The notes under the pieces were generated by a model. The model made no database searches, had not been told where the DNA came from, and saw only the letters and a list, made by a program, of their open reading frames with translations. The position numbers and the translations under genes were made by a program. From NCBI RefSeq assembly GCF_016482825.1, contig NZ_JAEMNV010000002.1, positions 62,001 through 126,000 of the forward strand: DNA of 64,000 nt, read 5' to 3'. The DNA comes from Antrihabitans stalagmiti (GTDB lineage: Bacteria; Actinomycetota; Actinomycetes; Mycobacteriales; Mycobacteriaceae). Within the stretch, counting starts at the first letter, position 1; every line of letters begins with the position of its first letter. Shown here piece after piece: positions 1 to 11,043 of the stretch.

Positions 1-378
1 GGGACCCATTCCGGCGCCGATGTAGAGCACGGTGGCTATGGCATTGAGTACCACCGCTGCGATCATTGCGGTGACCCGCAGCCAGACCTCGTCGATGTCG
101 GGCAGTGTCGCCAATCCCGCATCCACGGATACTGCGATGACGACGACGTTGCTGATCGTCCCGAGACCTGGGCGCTGTCGAAGCGGAATCCAGGCCAGCA
201 GCACAACGAGGCCGGTCAGCGCGGTGACGGTGCCGAAACTGAGCGGAACGTGCTCGGTGACGCCCTGATGGAAGACGTCCCAGGGGTCCAACCCGAAATT
301 GGCGCGAATCATCACGGCCATGGAGAACCCGTAGAGCCAGAGACCGAAGTAGAGAGCACCGAGTCGACGAAGAAGCAT
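1..378 (-). CDS. YczE/YyaS-type membrane protein, 3' end cut by window edge
   Basis: The minus strand is open from an ATG at 378 to base 1, giving the first 126 residues of a protein whose C-terminus lies off the left edge. It starts MLLRRLGALYFGLWLYGFSM and continues with a GLDPWDVFHQG stretch, which I recognise as the conserved early motif of the YczE/YyaS family of multi-pass membrane proteins. Hydrophobic segments lie near residues 8-25, 45-60, 70-85 and 100-122. The molecular function of the family is not established; it is often suspected of transport. No promoter is obvious in the 61-bp gap to the next gene on the same strand. Confidence 0.75.
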   Translation of the reverse strand, partial: MLLRRLGALYFGLWLYGFSMAVMIRANFGLDPWDVFHQGVTEHVPLSFGTVTALTGLVVLLAWIPLRQRPGLGTISNVVVIAVSVDAGLATLPDIDEVWLRVTAMIAAVVLNAIATVLYIGAGMGP

Positions 379-439
379 GACACCAGCGTGACGGCAACTG
401 GCCATCCAACAAAGAGCCAGTTGCGGGATTCTGGCCTGC

Positions 440-880
440 CTAGTCGCTGGCCACTTCCGCTGACCACCCGTGCCAGGTCAGTTCTCGCACCACGACGACA
501 GGTCCGGCCGGCCGCACCTGGTCGTACTGCCGATACTTGGCCACCAGGGCGTCGATCGCCGACCGACCGTCGTCGCTCTCGGCATCAAGAACGGTCGCTG
601 TGCCGTCGACTCGGACCCACCACAACGTCGACCAGTCGTCGGCGTAGTGGTCGACCAGCAGGCTTACAGCCGGATTGGCCGCAATATTGTCGAGGCGACG
701 AAGCTGTCGAGAGCGCTTGGGTTTGTGATCCACCGCGAAACACACAGTGTGGCCGTGCCCGAGATCGTTGCGGACGGCAAACACAAGGGGAACCAAGTGC
801 GGCTGACCCGAGTCGCTCGCTGTCGCCAGTCGTGCGACTCGCGCGGAGGCAAACCGCTGTCGCGCTGTCTCGAGATCCAT
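440..880 (-). CDS. PPOX-class F420-dependent oxidoreductase (TIGR03668-like)
   Basis: The 146-residue protein opens with MDLETARQRFASARVARLAT, the start typical of actinobacterial pyridoxamine-5'-phosphate-oxidase-fold proteins. Its length and internal features (HLVPLVFAV, a DHKPKRSR stretch, WWVRVDGTA) fit the TIGR03668 subgroup, which is thought to bind the deazaflavin F420 instead of FMN. The substrate is unknown, and reduction of a small soluble compound in the cytoplasm is the family expectation. It starts 6 bp after the stop of the PTH2-like gene, so the two are probably co-transcribed. F420 use is inferred from the family, not seen directly. Confidence 0.8.
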   Translation of the reverse strand: MDLETARQRFASARVARLATASDSGQPHLVPLVFAVRNDLGHGHTVCFAVDHKPKRSRQLRRLDNIAANPAVSLLVDHYADDWSTLWWVRVDGTATVLDAESDDGRSAIDALVAKYRQYDQVRPAGPVVVVRELTWHGWSAEVASD

Positions 881-886
881 CGGGCG

Positions 887-1603
887 TCAGACCATCGCGA
901 CGACGGTCATCGATCCGGGCGCAACCTCGGTGAAACCGGCATCGCGCACGCCGACAGCCGCGCCGCGGGCGACCTCCTGCGCAAGCTTCGCCCACGTGTG
1001 CGAATCCGCCTGCCGCACAGCACAATCGAATCCGCGCACCGACCACTCGAACGCGTCGTCGGTGGTCATCGCCGCAGCGAGGAGCATGGAGGCGTGGCCG
1101 ACCTGGGCTGCCGTCTTGCCGAGTGTCATGTCGAGGGCGGAATTGACCCAGAGCACCGGGACACCGGTGCGTTCGGCGGGATCGTCGTGTTCGAGATCAG
1201 TGCCGCCCACCTGCAGGCGCTTGATCCGAGGGTCCAGCTCGCCGACCGGACCTGGCACCAGCGCACGTGCTTGCGCACCATCGATGTCGACGGTGATCCC
1301 GTCGATCTCTTGCGCTGCAAGCCAATGCGCTCCCCGTGCGCGTCGGGCAACCTTGCGGATACGCACGTCGACCCAGTTACGAAATGCGGTCTCCCACGGT
1401 CCGTTCACACCGACTCGCTCGTCGAGGCACAGCGCGACAACCGACGCCGCAGCTGCTTCCAGCACCGCCGAACGCTTGGGTGGATCCTGCTTCGGCAGGT
1501 GCAGAACGATCGGCATCGCCTGGATCAGCGCGGGATCGTCCGGCTCGTCGCGTGCGCCGTAGCCAGCCGCAAGGACCGCGTGGCGAGCCGCGAAATCGCT
1601 CAT
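887..1603 (-). CDS. PTH2-family peptidyl-tRNA hydrolase-like protein
   Basis: This 238-residue protein has a C-terminal half matching the PTH2 fold: LWVNSALDMTLGKTAAQVGH (about residues 149-168) carries the glycine-lysine motif used by archaeal and eukaryotic Pth2 enzymes. The N-terminal 140 residues have no motif I recognise and make the protein about twice the size of a minimal Pth2 (about 115-120 residues). Bacteria normally use the unrelated Pth1 for recycling peptidyl-tRNA, so this may be an auxiliary hydrolase or act on another substrate. It lies between serB (11 bp upstream) and the PPOX gene (6 bp downstream) on the same strand, suggesting one transcript. Confidence 0.72.
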   Translation of the reverse strand: MSDFAARHAVLAAGYGARDEPDDPALIQAMPIVLHLPKQDPPKRSAVLEAAAASVVALCLDERVGVNGPWETAFRNWVDVRIRKVARRARGAHWLAAQEIDGITVDIDGAQARALVPGPVGELDPRIKRLQVGGTDLEHDDPAERTGVPVLWVNSALDMTLGKTAAQVGHASMLLAAAMTTDDAFEWSVRGFDCAVRQADSHTWAKLAQEVARGAAVGVRDAGFTEVAPGSMTVVAMV

Positions 1604-1614
1604 CTCCGCACTCG

Positions 1615-2883
<1,269 letters not shown>

Positions 2884-2970
2884 CTAGCAGCCAGTCGGGA
2901 CCCATTGTGTCAATGGTGAACCGACCGTGGTTGCGCAGCCCGAGAAAGCAGAGGTTGGGCACAACAGCAA

Positions 2971-2999
2971 AGTCCCCGCCGGTGAAACCGGCGGGGACT
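2971..2999 (-). terminator. Hairpin after ctaD
   Basis: A perfect 13-bp inverted repeat, AGTCCCCGCCGGT and its complement, flanks a GAA loop just beyond the ctaD stop. It is a strong GC-rich hairpin with no long T-run, as is common in actinobacteria. It separates ctaD from the serB unit on the same strand. Confidence 0.75.
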
Positions 3000-3010
3000 C
3001 GGCGTTGCGA

Positions 3011-4756
3011 CTACTTGGTCAGCGAAGGTTTCTTCTCTTGGACCTCGGTGGCGTGACCACCGGCGCCCCAGCCGACATGAGCTTCAGCTCGCATTCGATC
3101 GACCATGTGCGGGTAGTGCAGCTCGAATGCCGGACGCTCCGACCGGATGCGTGGCAACTCGTAGAAGTTGTGCCGCGGCGGCGGGCAGGTCGTTGCCCAT
3201 TCGAGGGAGTTGCCGTAGCCCCACGGGTCGTCGACGGTGACAACTTCGCCGTAGCGGAAACTCTTGAAGACGTTCCAGACGAACGGCAATGTCGATGCGC
3301 CGAGGATGAAGGATCCGACGGTGGAGAACGTGTTGAGGAACGTGAAACCGTCGCCCGGCAGGTAGTCGGCGTAGCGGCGGGGCATGCCCTCGTTACCGAC
3401 CCAGTGCTGCACGAGGAAGGTGGCATGGAAACCGACCATCGTCAACCAGAAGTGCCACTTGGCCAGGCGTTCGTCCATCATGCGACCGGTCATCTTCGGG
3501 AACCAGAAGTAGATTCCGGCGAAGGTGGCGAACACGATGGTGCCGAAGAGCACATAGTGGAAGTGCGCGATCACGAAGTACGAGTCCGTGACGTGGAAGT
3601 CGAGCGGCGGGCTCGCGAGGATGACGCCCGACAGACCACCGAAGAGGAAGGTCACGAGGAAACCGACAGAGAACAGCATCGGTGACTCGAAGGTCAATTG
3701 CCCTCGCCACATTGTTCCGATCCAGTTGAAGAACTTGACGCCCGTAGGAACGGCGATCAAGAACGTCATGAAGGAGAAGAACGGCAGCAGCACGGCGCCG
3801 GTCGCGTACATGTGGTGCGCCCACACGGCGATGGACAACGCAGCGATACCGAGCGTCGCGTAGACCAGGGTCGTGTAGCCGAAGATCGGCTTTCGGCTGA
3901 ATACCGGGAAAATCTCGGACACGATGCCGAAGAACGGTAGCGCGATGATGTACACCTCGGGGTGACCGAAGAACCAGAACAGGTGTTGCCACAGCAACAC
4001 GCCACCGGTAGCTGGGTCGTATATGTGGCCGCCGAGGTGACGGTCGACAGCGAGGCCCATCAACGCTGCGGTGAGCAGCGGGAACGCAAGCAGAACCAGG
4101 ATGCTGGTCACGAGGATGTTCCACGTGAAGATCGGCATCCGGAACATCGTCATGCCGGGGCAGCGCAGCACGATGACGGTCGTGGTCATGTTGACGCCAC
4201 CGAGGATCGTGCCGAGACCACTGACCGCGAGGCCCATGATCCATAGGTCGGCACCGACGCCGGGTGAATACAGTGCGCTCGTCAACGGCGAGTACGCGGT
4301 CCAACCGAACTCGGCGGCACCACCTGGGGTGATGAAGCCGGCGGTCGCCATCGTCGCGCCGAAGAGGTAGAGCCAGTAGCTGAACGCGTTGAGACGCGGG
4401 AACGCGACGTCAGGAGCACCGATCTGCAGCGGCAGCACGACGTTCGCGAAACCGAACACGATCGGCGTTGCGTAGAACAGCAACATGATCGTGCCGTGCA
4501 TGGTGAACAACTGGTTGTACTGCTCGTTGGACAGGAACTGCAGGCCTGGAACGGCCAGTTCCGAACGCATGAGCAGCGCCATGAGGCCGCCGATGAGGAA
4601 GAAGCCGACCGCGGTGACGAGATACATGATCCCGAGCACCTTGGGGTCGGTCGTCGTGACCATCTTCCAGATGTACGAGCCCTTGGGGCCGACCCGAGGT
4701 GGGTACGGTCTGACAGCTTCGAGCTGAGGAACCGGCTTGGGCTCTACCGCAGTCAC
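3011..4756 (-). CDS. ctaD: Cytochrome c oxidase subunit I (aa3 type)
   Basis: This is the 581-residue catalytic subunit of the terminal oxidase, which reduces O2 to water and pumps protons in the cytoplasmic membrane. The haem and copper ligand motifs are all visible: MHGTIMLLF (haem a ligand), [10 protein letters not shown] (CuB and cross-linked Tyr), HHMYATG and HFHYVLFGT. About twelve membrane helices follow the usual pattern, with a charged C-terminal tail ending KKPSLTK. The start is GTG at 4756 with a GGAGGATCAG stretch upstream. Other oxidase subunits are not in the window; in actinobacteria ctaD commonly stands apart from ctaC-ctaE-qcr, often next to serB as here. Confidence 0.96.
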   Translation of the reverse strand: MTAVEPKPVPQLEAVRPYPPRVGPKGSYIWKMVTTTDPKVLGIMYLVTAVGFFLIGGLMALLMRSELAVPGLQFLSNEQYNQLFTMHGTIMLLFYATPIVFGFANVVLPLQIGAPDVAFPRLNAFSYWLYLFGATMATAGFITPGGAAEFGWTAYSPLTSALYSPGVGADLWIMGLAVSGLGTILGGVNMTTTVIVLRCPGMTMFRMPIFTWNILVTSILVLLAFPLLTAALMGLAVDRHLGGHIYDPATGGVLLWQHLFWFFGHPEVYIIALPFFGIVSEIFPVFSRKPIFGYTTLVYATLGIAALSIAVWAHHMYATGAVLLPFFSFMTFLIAVPTGVKFFNWIGTMWRGQLTFESPMLFSVGFLVTFLFGGLSGVILASPPLDFHVTDSYFVIAHFHYVLFGTIVFATFAGIYFWFPKMTGRMMDERLAKWHFWLTMVGFHATFLVQHWVGNEGMPRRYADYLPGDGFTFLNTFSTVGSFILGASTLPFVWNVFKSFRYGEVVTVDDPWGYGNSLEWATTCPPPRHNFYELPRIRSERPAFELHYPHMVDRMRAEAHVGWGAGGHATEVQEKKPSLTK

Positions 4757-4982
4757 TGATCCTCCTGAATGCTCGTCCGGCTCGCGGCGAGGCGGACGAT
4801 CGCTGGCTATCGCTCATCGAATCGTAGACGGTGCTTCGCCACGGCGCAGACCCGGTCCTACCGTGTGTCGTAATTAAACTCTGCCGCCCAGCGACGGCGC
4901 AGTCAATGGCCCGAAATCGTGCGCCCGTACCAGGATTGACGCCCGCGGATCGATGGCTGTTCGACTCGTCCGTTATGCCTGG

Positions 4983-5798
4983 CTACGACCAGGGAGTTAC
5001 CGGGCGCAGCTGTGCAACACCGTCGAGGGTGACGTCGACTCGTTCCTGATAGAAGCAGACGAGACCGGCCACCTGGCTCAGTTCCGGTGGCGGCTTCTCG
5101 TAACTCCAAGCGATGTCCGTGCCGTCCTCACCCGCAACGTCGACCGACCAGTGCGTCGCGTGACCCTTGTATGCGCAGACTGTTCGGGTGTCGCTTCGGG
5201 TGAGCGCGACCTGCAAATCGTCCGCAGGAAGGTAGAACCGAGCGGGAATCATCGTCTCGAACAGCAGGACGGGCCGGGAGGACTCCGCCAGCACGACGCC
5301 GCCGAGCTCGATCCTGATGTGTCGCGAACTCGAACGCATATCGATGCGGGAGAACGGGTCGCGCGGGTGCCCGAAGATCGATTCGTCCTCTTCCAACCAG
5401 TCGAACGCGTCGAAGTCGAGGACGACGTAACCGTCGAGGTCGGGGTCGGCGAGGCGATAGCCGACACCTCTCGCCGCGCCGGAGACAATTTCGACAGGTG
5501 TGCCGGCAGCGGTGTGAAACGCGAACGCGGTACTCGGGTCGAGCACGGGAGGTCCAGCGCCGAGTTGCACCGGCCGCTCGTCGGCTGCGGTCGCCTCGAT
5601 CGCGACGACGTCACCTCTGATGTCGACCGTCGGGATCGCATAGGACGCAACGACACGGCGGGGCTCCCAGATCAACAGTGCCGCGCGGGTATCCGCGACG
5701 GTTGTCCCCGCGGCAAGTACCCGAACCCGCTTCTCGGTCGGCTGATACCTGAGTTCGTCCAGATGGTCGAAGAACTTCGACGCGCGGTCGATCGCCAT
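4983..5798 (-). CDS. DUF427 domain-containing protein
   Basis: This 271-residue protein appears to contain two related halves. The second, from about residue 160, has the DUF427 signature: RPVLLFETMIPARFYLPADD, then a CAYKGHATHWSV stretch and a DIAWSYEKPPPE stretch. The first half contains RRVVASYAIP and a shorter version of the same pattern. DUF427 proteins are small beta-rich cytoplasmic proteins of unknown function, common in actinobacteria. The gene stands alone, divergent from the unknown gene at 5965 across about 165 bp in which I see no clear operator. The 226-bp gap to ctaD holds no recognisable gene. Confidence 0.8.
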   Translation of the reverse strand: MAIDRASKFFDHLDELRYQPTEKRVRVLAAGTTVADTRAALLIWEPRRVVASYAIPTVDIRGDVVAIEATAADERPVQLGAGPPVLDPSTAFAFHTAAGTPVEIVSGAARGVGYRLADPDLDGYVVLDFDAFDWLEEDESIFGHPRDPFSRIDMRSSSRHIRIELGGVVLAESSRPVLLFETMIPARFYLPADDLQVALTRSDTRTVCAYKGHATHWSVDVAGEDGTDIAWSYEKPPPELSQVAGLVCFYQERVDVTLDGVAQLRPVTPWS

Positions 5799-5964
5799 CT
5801 CTGTCTCCTCTCGACGCGGCGACTGTGCCTACTTTCTGTCTATGCCTTTCTGTCTACGCCGCCTGCCGACCTGCGACATCGGTATGTCCTACCGAATTTT
5901 CGTTGGCTCCGATCCCATTTCGAACTCCGGACGCTCGTGAGGTGTCGCGCTACGATCCCGCGCT

Positions 5965-6810
5965 ATGGGATTGCTGTTCTGGCGTAAGAAACGCACCACA
6001 CGGAAGCTCGAAGTGGGCACGGAACCAGCAGTACCCGGCCGCGAGGTGTCGCTCGCGCTCGTCTCGGCCAAGGTCGCGCCCGGCTACCGCCTCGGCGATT
6101 GCAAGGCAAAGGTTGTCGTGAACGGCAAGAAGGACGTCGACAACACCTACCACAGCGGTGAGGGCCTCACGTCGAGCGAGGTTTCCGCCACGCTCGACAT
6201 AGCCGAGCAGGCCGTTCTTGCCGATGCCGACACGGCTGGGCCGACCGCCGACCTGCCCTTCACAGTCAGGTTGCCGATCTGGGCGCCTCCGACAGCAATC
6301 GGCGATCTGCGCTTCCTCACCTACAGTTCTCGCCCCGGCGTCGAACTGAGCCCGCTCGCGTACGGCGGTACGGCTCGATTCGACATCGATGCGCTGCCGG
6401 TTCATCACACGCTCCGCGCGGCGGTCGACGCGATGGGTTGGACATTCGTTCGGTCGCAGCTATGGCATCGGTCCGGGCGGAAAGGTCCGTCGGTCGTGCA
6501 GGTTCTCACGTTCCGACCCGGCAACTCGGTCGAGCTAGCGGGCGCGAAGGTCGTGCACGTCCAGGTCGTGGCGATTGCGACGAGCCCGAACTCGGCTCGC
6601 GTCGAGATCGGTGTCCACGCCCGCAAGTTCCCACACGGGCTGTTTCGTATCGCCAAAGTCGACGACGTGGCCATCGGCGACGACTCCCGGACGTGGGCGA
6701 ACGCCGTCAAGGTTCGGCTCGCCGAGGAGTTGGCCACGGCGAAGATTCCCGGCGGCGGCCTGATCGACGACAACGCCATCGCCGGGGCTATCACGACCTT
6801 GCTCGGCTGA
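5965..6810 (+). CDS. Unknown protein, possibly Spo0M/arrestin-like
   Basis: This is a 281-residue protein of no certain family. It starts MGLLFWRKKRTTRKLEVGTE, has no signal peptide or clear membrane segment, and is rich in predicted beta strands. The opening region, with VPGREVSLALVSAKVAPGYR and a following basic VVVNGKKD segment, is loosely reminiscent of sporulation-control protein Spo0M, an arrestin-like fold, but I cannot confirm this. It ends 33 bp before the siderophore-binding lipoprotein gene on the same strand, so the two may be co-transcribed. Confidence 0.7.
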   Translation: MGLLFWRKKRTTRKLEVGTEPAVPGREVSLALVSAKVAPGYRLGDCKAKVVVNGKKDVDNTYHSGEGLTSSEVSATLDIAEQAVLADADTAGPTADLPFTVRLPIWAPPTAIGDLRFLTYSSRPGVELSPLAYGGTARFDIDALPVHHTLRAAVDAMGWTFVRSQLWHRSGRKGPSVVQVLTFRPGNSVELAGAKVVHVQVVAIATSPNSARVEIGVHARKFPHGLFRIAKVDDVAIGDDSRTWANAVKVRLAEELATAKIPGGGLIDDNAIAGAITTLLG

Positions 6811-6843
6811 CACCACCATTCGCGCGGCCGGTACCCTCACCGC

Positions 6844-7875
6844 ATGCCCCGCAAGCTGTTCGCCGTTGCCGCCCTGTCTGCTGTCGTTCTGCTCGCCGGG
6901 TGCAGCGGAACCGAATCCGACGATGCAGCCAACGAGATCGTTCGGACGACGACGGTGATCGCCGGAGCAGGCGTCGTCGGGGTCGAGCGCGACACCACCA
7001 AAGCGTGCCCGACGCCCTCCTTCCCGGATCAGGGCGAAGGCTCGACCCGGCAAGTGACACATGCAGGCGGTGAATCGACCGTCCCCGCCGACCCGACGCG
7101 GATCGTCGTGCTGAGTACGCAAGCTCTCGACACCGTGTGTGCGGTAGGACTGTGGGAACGCGTCGTCGGTGCGGCGACACTGCCTGGGGCGCAACCACAA
7201 CCGAGTTATCTCGGCACCGGCGTCCTCCTGATTCCCAGTGTCGGTACGGTCGGCGCACCCGACATCGCCAAGATCGCCGAGCTCGACCCGGACGTCATCC
7301 TTGGTTCGACTGTTCCGGACAAGGCTGTCGCAGAACAGCTTTCGAACATTGCCCCGACCGTGTACGACTCCGTCGACGGTGGCTGGAAACGTCAGTTCGG
7401 CGTCGGCGCTGCAGGTTTGGGCCGCGGCGGCGCAGCAATCAAGGCAGTCGAGGACTACCAGGTCGCCGCTCGTGAGGTCGGTGCGGCCCTGGCGTCGGAA
7501 CAGACGCAAGCGTCGATCGTTCGCTTCACCGCGGACTCCATTTCGGTACAGGGTCCAGGATCGTTCGCCGGGCAAGTCCTCGCGGACGCAGGCGTTCGAC
7601 GCCCCCCGTATCAGCGTGAGGGCTCCTTCGATCTCGCCGCCGACGACCTGAAACGCGCTGAGGGCGACATCATCTATGTCAGCTTCGCCGGTGACGACGG
7701 CAAGGACCATGGAATCGACGTCATGGAGAGCGACGAGTGGGAGGATCTCGGCGCGACGAAGGACAAGCGAGTGTTCGCCGTCGACGACACCATCTGGAGC
7801 GGTAGCGGCCTCGTCGCCGCGCGCGCGATCCTGACCGACCTCAGCGGATCCCTCAACGGGTACGTGTCCGGCTGA
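6844..7875 (+). CDS. Ferric-siderophore ABC transporter substrate-binding lipoprotein (FecB-like)
   Basis: The 343-residue protein has a lipoprotein signal peptide ending LLAGC (Cys near residue 20), so the mature protein is lipid-anchored outside the membrane. The body matches the class III periplasmic binding proteins that deliver ferric siderophores to ABC importers: RIVVLSTQALDTVCAVGL, IAELDPDVILGS and a C-terminal KRVFAVDDTIWSG region. Two lobes joined by a long helix are expected. No permease or ATPase gene is adjacent, so its partner must be encoded elsewhere. I see no convincing iron box in the short upstream gap. Confidence 0.88.
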   Translation: MPRKLFAVAALSAVVLLAGCSGTESDDAANEIVRTTTVIAGAGVVGVERDTTKACPTPSFPDQGEGSTRQVTHAGGESTVPADPTRIVVLSTQALDTVCAVGLWERVVGAATLPGAQPQPSYLGTGVLLIPSVGTVGAPDIAKIAELDPDVILGSTVPDKAVAEQLSNIAPTVYDSVDGGWKRQFGVGAAGLGRGGAAIKAVEDYQVAAREVGAALASEQTQASIVRFTADSISVQGPGSFAGQVLADAGVRRPPYQREGSFDLAADDLKRAEGDIIYVSFAGDDGKDHGIDVMESDEWEDLGATKDKRVFAVDDTIWSGSGLVAARAILTDLSGSLNGYVSG

Positions 7876-7876
7876 T

Positions 7877-7896
7877 CCGGCGGTCTACCCCGCCGG
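7877..7896. terminator. Possible bidirectional hairpin between convergent genes
   Basis: A 7-bp inverted repeat (CCGGCGG and its complement, loop of six) sits right after the lipoprotein stop and overlaps the last codons of the convergent VOC gene. It is short, with no T-run. Confidence 0.4.
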
Positions 7897-8277
7897 CGCG
7901 GCCGTCTCCCACAAGCCGAGGGTGTTCCCTTCGGTGTCCGTGAAGTAGGCCGCGAAGCCCATCTCCCCGACCGGCATCTTTTCGACAACCTTTGTGCCGC
8001 CGAGTTTTTCGATGGTCACCAGAGCGGCGTCGATGTCGGGGACGTCGATGACGATGACCGGACTGGTGGGCGACTGCGCATCGCGCAAGTACATGCCGCC
8101 GTTGATGTAGCCGGGCTCGGTCGGCATACCCGAGTCCTCGACAGGCCCGGTCTGCGCGATGGTGTACCCCATCTCCGGCATTTCGGTGACACCCCAACCG
8201 AACGCATCCTTGTAGAACGCGTGCGCGCGCTCCTTGTCGTCGAACGGGACCTCGAAATGAACGATCCTGCCAGTCAT
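7885..8277 (-). CDS. VOC (glyoxalase/bleomycin-resistance) family protein
   Basis: The protein has 130 residues from the ATG at 8277 (MTGRIVHFEVPFDDKERAHA). This start is preferred over one 21 codons upstream because it matches the family start. Motifs typical of this VOC subgroup are visible: FYKDAFGWGV, YINGGMYLR, VIDVPDIDAAL and the C-terminal DTEGNTLGLWE. The fold pairs beta-alpha-beta-beta-beta units around a metal site. The substrate cannot be told from sequence. It is convergent with the siderophore-binding gene and near the acetoacetate-decarboxylase-like gene on the same strand (78 bp gap). Confidence 0.88.
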   Translation of the reverse strand: MTGRIVHFEVPFDDKERAHAFYKDAFGWGVTEMPEMGYTIAQTGPVEDSGMPTEPGYINGGMYLRDAQSPTSPVIVIDVPDIDAALVTIEKLGGTKVVEKMPVGEMGFAAYFTDTEGNTLGLWETAAPAG

Positions 8278-8355
8278 GTCCGCCTCCTCGATATCGCTGA
8301 ATGCGCCAACGAGGGAGACGTTAGACCGGCGGACCGACACGTTTCCGCAGATTGT

Positions 8356-9057
8356 TCAGCGCACCTCGTATGGTGCGCCGAGCGTGAACGTCATCGACTC
8401 GATGATCGCGCCGAGATGGCGTCCCGGTCGTAGCCACTGCGGCAGTGTCGCGTCGGATTCGACGTCGACGCTCACCAGTGCGGGCCGCGCCCTACCCTTC
8501 ATCTGCAGCTTCGAGTGTCGGACGACACCGTCCGGAAAACGTTGCAGGACAACCGCTGCCGAGAACATGGGGATGGCAGGTCCGAGCGCTCGTGGCGTCG
8601 CCGCGACCGACCACGACGGGCCAACGGCGTTGGCGGCCCGCATCGTCGTACCACTTGAGATCTCGCCGTCGAAGCTCGCCAGCGTCTTCGGCATCGCCCA
8701 GTTCGTTCGGCCACCGACGATGCTCACCTCCGAGTCGACAGCCATGAACGCAACGTTGCCGCGAACGCCGAGTCCGCGACGGAAGCCGACCGCACCGAAG
8801 ACCTCGTCGTAGGAGCCGACCGGAGTGTCGGTGTAGCGCACCATGCCGCCACAGACCGCAGGCACGCCGGAGTCGCCGCCGATCACCGACTGCAATGCTG
8901 CTGTTGCTGCACTGCCACCACGGTTCGTCCAGACGAGCGCCTCGCTCGAGCACGTCCACGGCGCGGGTGCCAGGTTCCCCGGCAGCCGGTCGAGCAGCGC
9001 CTGCGTCAGGACGGTCTCGGGCACACCTGGAACCGCTGCAATATCGATGACGCTCAT
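8356..9057 (-). CDS. Acetoacetate decarboxylase-like family protein
   Basis: This 233-residue protein resembles the acetoacetate decarboxylase (ADC) superfamily: YDEVFGAVGFRRG, NVAFMAVDSEVSIVGGRTNW, and a C-terminal LPQWLRPGRHLGAI. In true ADC a lysine pair forms the Schiff base. I do not see that lysine pair in the expected place here, so it may belong to one of the ADC-like families with other lyase or aldolase chemistry. Its ATG overlaps the stop of the SDR gene by four bases (ATGA at 9054-9057), so the two are translationally coupled and probably act on the same compound. Confidence 0.78.
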   Translation of the reverse strand: MSVIDIAAVPGVPETVLTQALLDRLPGNLAPAPWTCSSEALVWTNRGGSAATAALQSVIGGDSGVPAVCGGMVRYTDTPVGSYDEVFGAVGFRRGLGVRGNVAFMAVDSEVSIVGGRTNWAMPKTLASFDGEISSGTTMRAANAVGPSWSVAATPRALGPAIPMFSAAVVLQRFPDGVVRHSKLQMKGRARPALVSVDVESDATLPQWLRPGRHLGAIIESMTFTLGAPYEVR

Positions 9058-9914
9058 CGTGAGATTCCTTCGCTGTCGCCTGCCGCGCGTTGCTGATATG
9101 CCTGACGCGCTGACTTGTCGATGGTTTGGGTGACCTTCTCGCCGCCGGACAGTCGGAACAGGGCGTCGCGCAGACCCGCGGGAAGCGGTGCGGTGCCCTT
9201 CGAGATGAAGCCGACCGGCTTGGGAACGAACGTCTCACCAGACCTGCCGGATGCCACCGCATCGATGACCGCGTCGGCAACTGCCTGCGGGTCGACCATC
9301 CCGACCTTCTGCATGACGGCGTTGGCGGTCATGCCCGAAATCAGCTCGGTCCGAACGAAACCGGGACAGATCGTCGTGATGTGAGCGCCGGTCCCACGCC
9401 ATTCCTGACGTAGCGCCTGGCCTAATCCGACGACGGCGAATTTGGCCGCACAGTAGGTTGCCGCGTTGGGCGATGCCATCGTTCCCATGATCGAAGCGAT
9501 GTTGACGACATGGCCCGAACCACGTTCGACGAACGTGCGGCCTGCCAGCTTCGTCCCGGTGAGGACACCGCGAATGTCGATGTCGACCGTACGCGTGGTG
9601 AGGCTGTCGGCCTCGTCGACGAACGAGCCGATGGGCATGATGCCCGCGTTGTTGACCAGTACGTCGACAGTTCCGAACGTCGCCGCTGCCTCGTCGAGGA
9701 ACTTCGCGAAGCCCGCCGCATCGGTGACGTCCAACGGGAACGCGACGACGCCGCGACCGAGTTCGGCAGCAGTCGCGGCCACTGCGTCGGCATCGATGTC
9801 GCCGATGGCGACGTGCGCTCCACGCGCCGCGAATGCAGCCGCGATTTCGCGACCGATGCCGCGCGCTCCCCCGGTGATGGCAATCGAGAGTCTCTCGATC
9901 GATACTGACGTCAT
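9054..9914 (-). CDS. SDR family NAD(P)-dependent oxidoreductase
   Basis: This 286-residue classical short-chain dehydrogenase has the cofactor motif TGGARGIG near residue 14, DIDADAV (acidic residue favouring NAD), VNNAGIMP, a catalytic serine within NIASIMGTM, and the YCAAK active-site motif. The C-terminal region (FVPKPVGFISKG) is like that of mycobacterial SDRs acting on lipids or steroids. It is the first gene of a two-gene operon with the ADC-like protein. GGAGG stands nine bases before the ATG. A 7-5-7 palindrome lies 15 bp upstream, suggesting control by a regulator encoded elsewhere. Confidence 0.9.
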   Translation of the reverse strand: MTSVSIERLSIAITGGARGIGREIAAAFAARGAHVAIGDIDADAVAATAAELGRGVVAFPLDVTDAAGFAKFLDEAAATFGTVDVLVNNAGIMPIGSFVDEADSLTTRTVDIDIRGVLTGTKLAGRTFVERGSGHVVNIASIMGTMASPNAATYCAAKFAVVGLGQALRQEWRGTGAHITTICPGFVRTELISGMTANAVMQKVGMVDPQAVADAVIDAVASGRSGETFVPKPVGFISKGTAPLPAGLRDALFRLSGGEKVTQTIDKSARQAYQQRAAGDSEGISR

Positions 9915-9928
9915 TGTCGACCTCCGCT

Positions 9929-9947
9929 TATTGACAGTTCGTCAATA
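9929..9947. promoter_or_regulatory. Palindromic operator candidate before the SDR operon
   Basis: Perfect 7-bp arms TATTGAC and GTCAATA are separated by AGTTC, 15 bp upstream of the SDR ATG. The size and symmetry fit a TetR-family operator, but no TetR gene is adjacent, so the regulator is unknown. Confidence 0.55.
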
Positions 9948-9991
9948 GTGCCACAGAGGTCGCCCGAAAACCAAGAGTCTCTGAGCTGGGG

Positions 9992-10960
<969 letters not shown>

Positions 10961-10984
10961 TCAGTCCTCGCTTCGCTTAGGGAT

Positions 10985-11043
10985 TGTGCGCGGTCGACGG
11001 GTCCATAGACCCGTCGACCGCGCACAGGCGGCGGAGCCGCCTA
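10985..11043. repeat. Hairpin between nrdE and nrdF with a shared 'head' module
   Basis: Perfect 19-bp arms (10985-11003 and 11008-11026) surround a CATA loop. Next to this, a 6-bp GGCGGC/GCCGCC hairpin runs into the nrdE stop. Read on the minus strand, the nrdE stop starts TAGGCGGCTCCGCCGC, identical to the first 16 bases of the 75-bp palindromic element at 58509, but the core differs. It is therefore probably a relative of that repeat family, and it may act as an mRNA stabiliser or attenuator between nrdE and nrdF. Confidence 0.75.
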
